From positions 8,063 through 13,093 of the forward strand of contig DDBK01000063.1 of NCBI GenBank assembly GCA_002333095.1: DNA of 5,031 bases, written 5' to 3'. Below the pieces are notes generated by a model. The model ran no database searches. It had not been told where the DNA came from and saw nothing but the letters and a program-made list of their open reading frames with translations. The position numbers and the translations under genes were made by a program. Below are positions 1 to 5,031 of the stretch, piece after piece (the stretch's first letter is position 1; each line of letters starts with the position of its first letter). Source of the DNA: Cellvibrionales bacterium UBA2034. GTDB taxonomy: Bacteria > Pseudomonadota > Gammaproteobacteria > Pseudomonadales > UBA7239.

Positions 1-277
1 TTGGCATTGATACGCTGATCGCGACTGAGCCAGAACAGTTCAACCACACTTATACAGGCAATATTGTTGGCGTTCCCTGCTATCGCGAGGGAAAAGTCCA
101 GCGCCTGAATCTGTGGCTGGCAGAAAACAATGAAAGCCTCATGGGCAGTTATTTCTATAGCGATTCACACAATGATTTGCCGCTGCTGCAGCTCGTCGAT
201 CACCCTGTTGCTGTTGATCCGGATGATACGTTGCGCAAACACGCAGAAGACAATGGCTGGCAGGTGTTGGGTTTGCG

Positions 278-281
<4 letters not shown>
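1..281 (+). CDS. HAD-superfamily subfamily IB hydrolase, C-terminal part (5' end outside window)
   Basis: The first complete codon is at 3, and the frame is open to TAA at 279-281, giving 92 residues of a protein whose family is normally a little over 200 residues long. The visible part contains a GVPCYREGK segment (residues 23-31), whose Lys is probably the conserved HAD motif III lysine. It also has YSDSHNDLPLL (52-62), a typical HAD motif IV in which D54 and D58 would bind Mg2+. The end, HPVAVDPDDTLRKHA followed by GWQVL, matches the usual tail of the SerB-like HAD-IB hypothetical hydrolases. The catalytic DxDxT motif I and the cap domain lie upstream of the window. By family it is a cytoplasmic Mg2+-dependent phosphatase of unknown substrate, so I give no symbol; phosphoserine phosphatase proper is less likely. 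It converges on aroE and shares its stop region, so it belongs to a different transcript. Confidence 0.85.
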
Positions 282-1995
<1,714 letters not shown>

Positions 1996-2002
1996 TCAAA
2001 CG

Positions 2003-2005
2003 TCC
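2003..2005 (-). promoter_or_regulatory. Probable ribosome binding site of hemF
   Basis: In the 22-base gap after tsaC, the minus strand reads ACGGACGTTTGA before the ATG, placing GGA 7 bases upstream. The match is short but well placed, and the start also fits the family length. Confidence 0.5.
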
Positions 2006-2017
2006 GTTGAAAATAAT

Positions 2018-2605
2018 TCAGGCCATGCGGCAAATATCGCCGCTGATGACATCGCGAATTTGTGTGGGATTTTTTAAACCGCCTAACGCACCCGGAACAA
2101 CAACGTCCAGTCTGTCACCAAAATATCGGCGCACATCCAGCAACGTGCGCGCCGGATGTTTTCCGGCTGGATTGGCTGATGTCGATACAATCGCGCCACC
2201 AAACTGTTGGCACAACGCCACGACAAGCGGATGCGCCGTCACGCGGACAGCGAGTGTATCGCGCCCACCCGTGATCCAGTCTGGCGCTGCGCCATTATTT
2301 GGCACCAACCATGTGTTGGGACCCGGCCAGCTTGCCAGCAATGTCTGGCGACTGCGTTCATCCAGCCCACGCAAATACGGTTCGAGTTGTGCAATATCCG
2401 CAGCGACCAGAATCACCCCTTTACGCCAGTCGCGCTGTTTCAGCTGCAACAGGTAATCAACCGCAGGTTCACACATTGGATCGCAACCCATACCCCACAC
2501 TGCTTCAGTGGGGTATGCAATCACGCCTCCTGCGCGCATCGCTTGCACCGCCAGCGGAATGCGGAAACGTGTATTCGGTGCGAGCACAGTCTTAACCAAA
2601 GGCAT
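2018..2605 (-). CDS. tsaC: Threonylcarbamoyl-AMP synthase TsaC (YrdC/RimN)
   Basis: TsaC makes L-threonylcarbamoyladenylate from Thr, bicarbonate and ATP; the TsaBDE proteins, not in this window, then transfer the carbamoyl-Thr group to A37 of ANN-decoding tRNAs (t6A). The protein has 195 residues, close to E. coli TsaC (190), and lacks the C-terminal extension of Sua5, so TsaC is the better name. The YrdC domain spans nearly the whole chain: GGVIAYPTEAVWGMGCDP (26-43), LKQRDWRKG (55-63) with the basic nucleotide-binding residues K56 and R58, SWPGPNTWLVP (92-102), LAVRVTAHPLV (118-128), and STSANPAG (141-148), where S141, S143 and N145 are family hallmarks. The start is preceded by GAGTGGAT and lies inside the last codons of yraN (14-bp overlap). 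The next internal Met, M23, would remove part of the first strand. In pseudomonads the gene typically also sits near hemF and aroE. Confidence 0.96.
   Translation of the reverse strand: MPLVKTVLAPNTRFRIPLAVQAMRAGGVIAYPTEAVWGMGCDPMCEPAVDYLLQLKQRDWRKGVILVAADIAQLEPYLRGLDERSRQTLLASWPGPNTWLVPNNGAAPDWITGGRDTLAVRVTAHPLVVALCQQFGGAIVSTSANPAGKHPARTLLDVRRYFGDRLDVVVPGALGGLKNPTQIRDVISGDICRMA
2489..2517. repeat. Inverted repeat / potential hairpin inside tsaC
   Basis: On the plus strand, CATACCCCAC (2489-2498) is matched perfectly by GTGGGGTATG (2508-2517). The pairing can continue inward with CTG/CAG if a two-base bulge is allowed, leaving a CTT loop at 2503-2505. The sequence encodes the conserved YPTEAVWGM segment of TsaC (residues 31-39), so coding constraint explains part of it. 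No T-run follows on either strand, so it does not look like an intrinsic terminator. Any effect on tsaC translation or mRNA stability is only a possibility. Confidence 0.6.
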
Positions 2606-2978
2606 TTTTTATCCACTCGAACTGCAACCCGTTTTCACCCGGTCGCGCGGCGATCACATCAAACCGGCAAGGTTGATGGCGCCAGAGTGGATGCGCCAAA
2701 AGATACAGCTGTGCCGTTTGCAATAATTTCCGTTTTTTACTCGCCGTAATACTTTCTGCCGGCGTGCCGAAATGGTCGTTCTTGCGAAAACGCACTTCAA
2801 CAAACACCAGCGTTTCACCGTCGCGCATCACGAGATCAATTTCGCCACCACGGCTGTTGAAGTTGCGTTCAATAGCGTGCAAGCCATGTTGTTGCAAATA
2901 GTACTCGCTGGCTTCTTCCACTCGCTGCCCGCGCGCGCGGGGTGCTGCATTGCCAGTCCGCATCCCTGCTGTGTGCAT
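2592..2978 (-). CDS. yraN: YraN / UPF0102 family endonuclease-fold protein
   Basis: This is a UPF0102 protein of 128 residues (E. coli YraN 131), a family with a PD-(D/E)XK nuclease-like fold and no firmly established role. An N-terminal helix holds GQRVEEASEYYL (18-29), followed by NSRGGEIDLVMRDG (41-54) with E46 and D48. FVEVRFRK (59-66) contains E61, and together these residues form the expected metal-site pattern. LLQTAQLYL (85-93), RFDVIAA (105-111) and EWIKNAF (121-127) are the other conserved segments. I chose the ATG at 2978 because it shares its A with the lpoA stop (TGATG), a typical translational-coupling arrangement, and gives the family length. No strong Shine-Dalgarno precedes it. 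The ATG at 2963 is possible, whereas the in-frame GTG at 3035 would add 19 atypical residues inside lpoA. The 3' end overlaps tsaC by 14 bp. Family assignment is firm; function is not. Confidence 0.93.
   Translation of the reverse strand: MHTAGMRTGNAAPRARGQRVEEASEYYLQQHGLHAIERNFNSRGGEIDLVMRDGETLVFVEVRFRKNDHFGTPAESITASKKRKLLQTAQLYLLAHPLWRHQPCRFDVIAARPGENGLQFEWIKNAFG
2612..2618 (-). promoter_or_regulatory. Probable ribosome binding site of tsaC
   Basis: The minus strand reads GAGTGGATAAAAA immediately before the tsaC ATG, so GTGGA sits 6 bases upstream with an A-rich spacer. The site lies inside the 3' end of yraN and supports the start at 2605. Confidence 0.5.
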
Positions 2979-4861
2979 CAGAAACGGCCGGACGATGAAC
3001 GGATCTGGATCTGGCCGTCTTTCAGCACGCCCCACACCAGTGTGCGCACTACGCGGCGTTCATCATCCAGGTTCAGGTAGCCGGTGTTGCCGGGTATACG
3101 CAACGATGTATTGACACGCATCAGCGCCAGCCGTGAATGCAGCGCCTGCGCATCCGCACCCATGGCAAATAACAGGTCCGCGCCCGACGGTGCAGCGCCG
3201 TCCGTGCGCAGCGGGCCAACACCGGCCTGCCAGGGCGAGAGGCACACCCGCAACCCGTCAACACGCGCATCCATCCGTTGTCCGTCCAGTACTTGTGACG
3301 TGGCATAGACCGGCACCTCACCAACACCATTGCGCGCCAATGTTTCCATCATGGAAGCTGCATCCAGACTGTTGCCAACATAGAACACCATATCCGGAAG
3401 GCTTTTGCCGGGGCGCAACTGGCCGCTGGCCAGATCAATGCCGACGGTGTCTGCCAATAGCACCCCATAGTTCCCACTGTTGGGTGAATAGCGCACCTGT
3501 CCGGTGACCTCGCCACCCAGCGTCTGCCAACGTCGGCTAAACGCTTGTAACAACCGTTCACCACGTTCACCTTGCGGCGCAATGACCAACGCGCGGCGCA
3601 GCTGGCTGGAAGCGGCTGCATCTGCCACTTGCATGGCTTCTTCTTCCGGGTTGAGGCTGAACTGGTACAGCTCTGCCGGCGGAACCATCGGGGCGGATGA
3701 AGGATTATTCAATACAGGGGGGTTGTTCAGGGCCAGTGTCGGCACCGGCAGCCTGGGTTGGTTGGCCAACACCTGTACCTGTTCACGTTCCAGCGGGCCG
3801 ACCACCATTTCCGCCCCCTGTGTCACTGCGCTGTTGTAGGCAGTCAGGATATCCGGCGCCCCATTGCTATCAACCACATCAATTTGCAGGCCGGCATCGC
3901 CATTAGCCAGGTGCTGGTAGTGCATCGTCATGAAACCGTCGCGTACGGATTGCCCGGCCTGCGCCCTCTTGCCTGTTAGCGGCAGCAACAGCGCAATACG
4001 GCGCGGCAACTCGCCCTGTACTTGCTTCAGCATCGCCATGTCCGCCGGCATGAAGCGGTTGGCAGGGTGTACTGGATAGCTGCGTTCCCAATCTTTCAGG
4101 GCTGCTGACTGCTTGTCGAGCTCACCGGGATGCATACGCTGGATACGCGCCAATGCTACCCAGCCTGCCAACAGCTGTTCTTCAGCCTTGTTGCTGGTAT
4201 CGGCATATTCCAGCACGCTGAAATCTTCATCGCGCAGCTGGGCGAGCTGGCGCCAGATCGCTTCATTCAGCTCACGCTGTTCCGCCTCGGGTGTCGGGGA
4301 ACCTTGTATTAATGTGCTTTCCAGCAACCGCTCGTGCAGTGCATCCAGAGGCTTCTGTTGCAACTCGTACAGTCGCGCCCGCAAAGCGTGTAAACGGGCG
4401 GCACTGGCGGTATCCAGTCCCTGATCCTGCTTGATAGCCAGCAAGGTCGGGTTGAGCAGTACACGGGCAGCATCGTCCAGATGGCGTTGCGCTAATGCCC
4501 AATCGCCGTACAAGACGCTGTAGCGGACCAGCAGGTCTGTACCCAGCGTGCCGGGGTCGATCTCTTGCAACGCCTTGCCCAACCGGGAGTAATCGCCCTG
4601 CTGCCGGTACGCATCGGCGGCCTGTAACAACAGCGATTCACGCTGCGGCGTAACCGCCTTTTCGGCCTGCAGCAAGAGTGCATAGGCTTCGTCCTGTGAC
4701 ACCACCACAGACGGCTGGTCGTCAGTAACGGGTTCTGCTGTCCTGGTTGTCTCCTCCACCGGAGCAGGATCAAGGTGCGCGCAACCCGCCACCCAGGCCA
4801 CTGCAGCAATAGCGAGCGCCAGACGGCGCAACAACAAACGACAAGGTAGAATGCGTAACAT
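2978..4861 (-). CDS. lpoA: Penicillin-binding protein activator LpoA (outer-membrane lipoprotein, YraM)
   Basis: LpoA is an outer-membrane lipoprotein that reaches across the periplasm and stimulates the class A peptidoglycan synthase PBP1A. From the chosen start it has 627 residues (E. coli 678). Residues 1-26 form a lipoprotein signal: Arg-rich start, hydrophobic [13 protein letters not shown], then lipobox VAGC with C27. The +2 residue is Ala, not Asp, which fits sorting to the outer membrane. A Pro/Glu/Thr-rich linker (about 28-52) leads to an Ala/Leu/Gln-rich helical TPR-like domain (about 53-280). A periplasmic-binding-protein-like domain follows, from [17 protein letters not shown] (287-303) through [10 protein letters not shown] (351-360), to [10 protein letters not shown] (565-574) and IPGNTGYL (589-596). 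The ATG at 4861 follows GGAA at 7 bases and gives a 26-residue signal peptide. The ATG at 4879 adds MNRNRK, including a rare AGA codon, and is the main alternative. The in-frame ATG at 5021-5023 lies inside rsmI and is unlikely. It is the first gene of the operon. Confidence 0.93.
   Translation of the reverse strand: MLRILPCRLLLRRLALAIAAVAWVAGCAHLDPAPVEETTRTAEPVTDDQPSVVVSQDEAYALLLQAEKAVTPQRESLLLQAADAYRQQGDYSRLGKALQEIDPGTLGTDLLVRYSVLYGDWALAQRHLDDAARVLLNPTLLAIKQDQGLDTASAARLHALRARLYELQQKPLDALHERLLESTLIQGSPTPEAEQRELNEAIWRQLAQLRDEDFSVLEYADTSNKAEEQLLAGWVALARIQRMHPGELDKQSAALKDWERSYPVHPANRFMPADMAMLKQVQGELPRRIALLLPLTGKRAQAGQSVRDGFMTMHYQHLANGDAGLQIDVVDSNGAPDILTAYNSAVTQGAEMVVGPLEREQVQVLANQPRLPVPTLALNNPPVLNNPSSAPMVPPAELYQFSLNPEEEAMQVADAAASSQLRRALVIAPQGERGERLLQAFSRRWQTLGGEVTGQVRYSPNSGNYGVLLADTVGIDLASGQLRPGKSLPDMVFYVGNSLDAASMMETLARNGVGEVPVYATSQVLDGQRMDARVDGLRVCLSPWQAGVGPLRTDGAAPSGADLLFAMGADAQALHSRLALMRVNTSLRIPGNTGYLNLDDERRVVRTLVWGVLKDGQIQIRSSSGRF
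4847..4852 (+). promoter_or_regulatory. Candidate -10 element for rsmI, inside lpoA
   Basis: TAGAAT matches the sigma-70 -10 consensus at 5 of 6 positions and would give a leader of roughly 24 bases before the rsmI ATG at 4883. I see no good -35 hexamer at 16-18 bases upstream and no TGn extension, so this is only a candidate. It lies in the lpoA signal-peptide codons. Confidence 0.25.
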
Positions 4862-4868
4862 TTTTCTA

Positions 4869-4872
4869 TTCC
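4869..4872 (-). promoter_or_regulatory. Probable ribosome binding site deciding the lpoA start
   Basis: The minus strand reads GGAATAGAAAA directly before the ATG at 4861, putting GGAA 7 bases upstream with an A-rich spacer. The competing ATG at 4879 has only AGG at 6 bases (in GTAGGCATGCC). The signal-peptide length also favours 4861, but the choice is not certain. Confidence 0.4.
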
Positions 4873-4882
4873 GGTTCATGGC

Positions 4883-5031
4883 ATGCCTACTGCAACCCTG
4901 TATCTGGTGGCTACGCCCATAGGCAATCTGGCCGACATGGTACCCCGCGCTGTCTCGGTTCTCCAATCCGTGGATGCCATCGCGGTGGAGGATTCCCGCC
5001 ACAGCGGCAAGCTGTTGCAACATTTCAATAT
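4883..5031 (+). CDS. rsmI: 16S rRNA (cytidine1402-2'-O)-methyltransferase RsmI, N-terminal part
   Basis: RsmI is an S-adenosylmethionine-dependent enzyme of the tetrapyrrole-methylase fold that 2'-O-methylates C1402 in the decoding centre of 16S rRNA. Only 49 codons are in the window, out of roughly 280 in the family. They begin [19 protein letters not shown]; the [11 protein letters not shown] segment (8-18) is the conserved first strand and loop of the family, and [14 protein letters not shown] (35-48) matches the VEDTRHTG-type motif that follows, with Ser for Thr at both places. The start is the ATG at 4883. An in-frame stop (TAA at 4856-4858) lies 8 codons upstream with no other ATG or GTG in between. 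No clear Shine-Dalgarno is visible. The gene is divergent from lpoA, as in E. coli. Confidence 0.95.
   Translation, partial: MPTATLYLVATPIGNLADMVPRAVSVLQSVDAIAVEDSRHSGKLLQHFN
4899..4926 (-). promoter_or_regulatory. Weak candidate sigma-70 promoter for lpoA, inside rsmI
   Basis: On the minus strand TTGCCT (4926-4921) and GATACA (4904-4899) are separated by 16 bases and would start transcription near 4892, about 30 bases before the lpoA ATG at 4861. Both hexamers match the consensus only partly. The call rests mainly on the fact that a promoter must lie in this region, because the two genes leave no free space. Confidence 0.2.

Noticed and set aside
2007..2749. Plus-strand open frames antisense to tsaC and yraN (2007-2456 and 2207-2749)
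   Set aside because: They mirror convincingly conserved minus-strand genes, are rich in Pro, Arg, His and Cys, and show no family motif or good ribosome binding site.
2979..3035. GTG at 3035 as an upstream start for yraN
   Set aside because: It lies within lpoA, has no Shine-Dalgarno, and would add 19 residues not expected in the family; the TGATG coupling at 2978 gives the normal length.
4880..5023. In-frame ATG at 5021-5023 as the start of lpoA
   Set aside because: It would put 54 residues ahead of the lipoprotein signal peptide, which must be N-terminal, and would overlap rsmI antisense along the whole extension.

Overview
The window reads as ordinary chromosomal housekeeping DNA from a gammaproteobacterium. 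The strongest taxonomic pointer is lpoA, an outer-membrane activator of PBP1A that is characteristic of Gammaproteobacteria, sitting divergently from rsmI as it does in E. coli (yraL/yraM). Oxygen-dependent HemF suggests an organism able to live aerobically. An affiliation near Pseudomonadales/Cellvibrionales would fit the moderate GC and the protein style, but the sequence here does not settle it.

Layout, left to right. Positions 1-281 (+) hold the last 92 codons of a HAD-IB hydrolase. It meets aroE tail to tail, both stop codons lying in one palindromic TTAA at 278-281. From 4861 down to 278 the minus strand carries five tightly packed genes, transcribed in the order lpoA, yraN, tsaC, hemF, aroE. 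Their junctions are a 1-bp TGATG overlap, a 14-bp overlap, a 22-bp gap and a 4-bp ATGA overlap, so they look like one operon. At the right edge, rsmI (+) begins at 4883, only 21 bp (or 3 bp with the alternative lpoA start) from the lpoA start codon, and runs off the window.

The genes serve separate core processes: peptidoglycan synthesis (lpoA), an uncharacterised nuclease-fold protein (yraN), tRNA t6A modification (tsaC), haem synthesis (hemF), the shikimate pathway (aroE) and 16S rRNA methylation (rsmI). The operon looks like a join of two known neighbourhoods: the rsmI/lpoA-yraN cluster and the yrdC(tsaC)-hemF-aroE cluster.

No mobile element, tRNA, rRNA, CRISPR array, riboswitch or convincing intrinsic terminator was seen, and no gap without a gene exceeds 22 bp. 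I found no evidence of a previously undescribed system. The points worth a second look concern gene order, start-site geometry and one hairpin inside tsaC.
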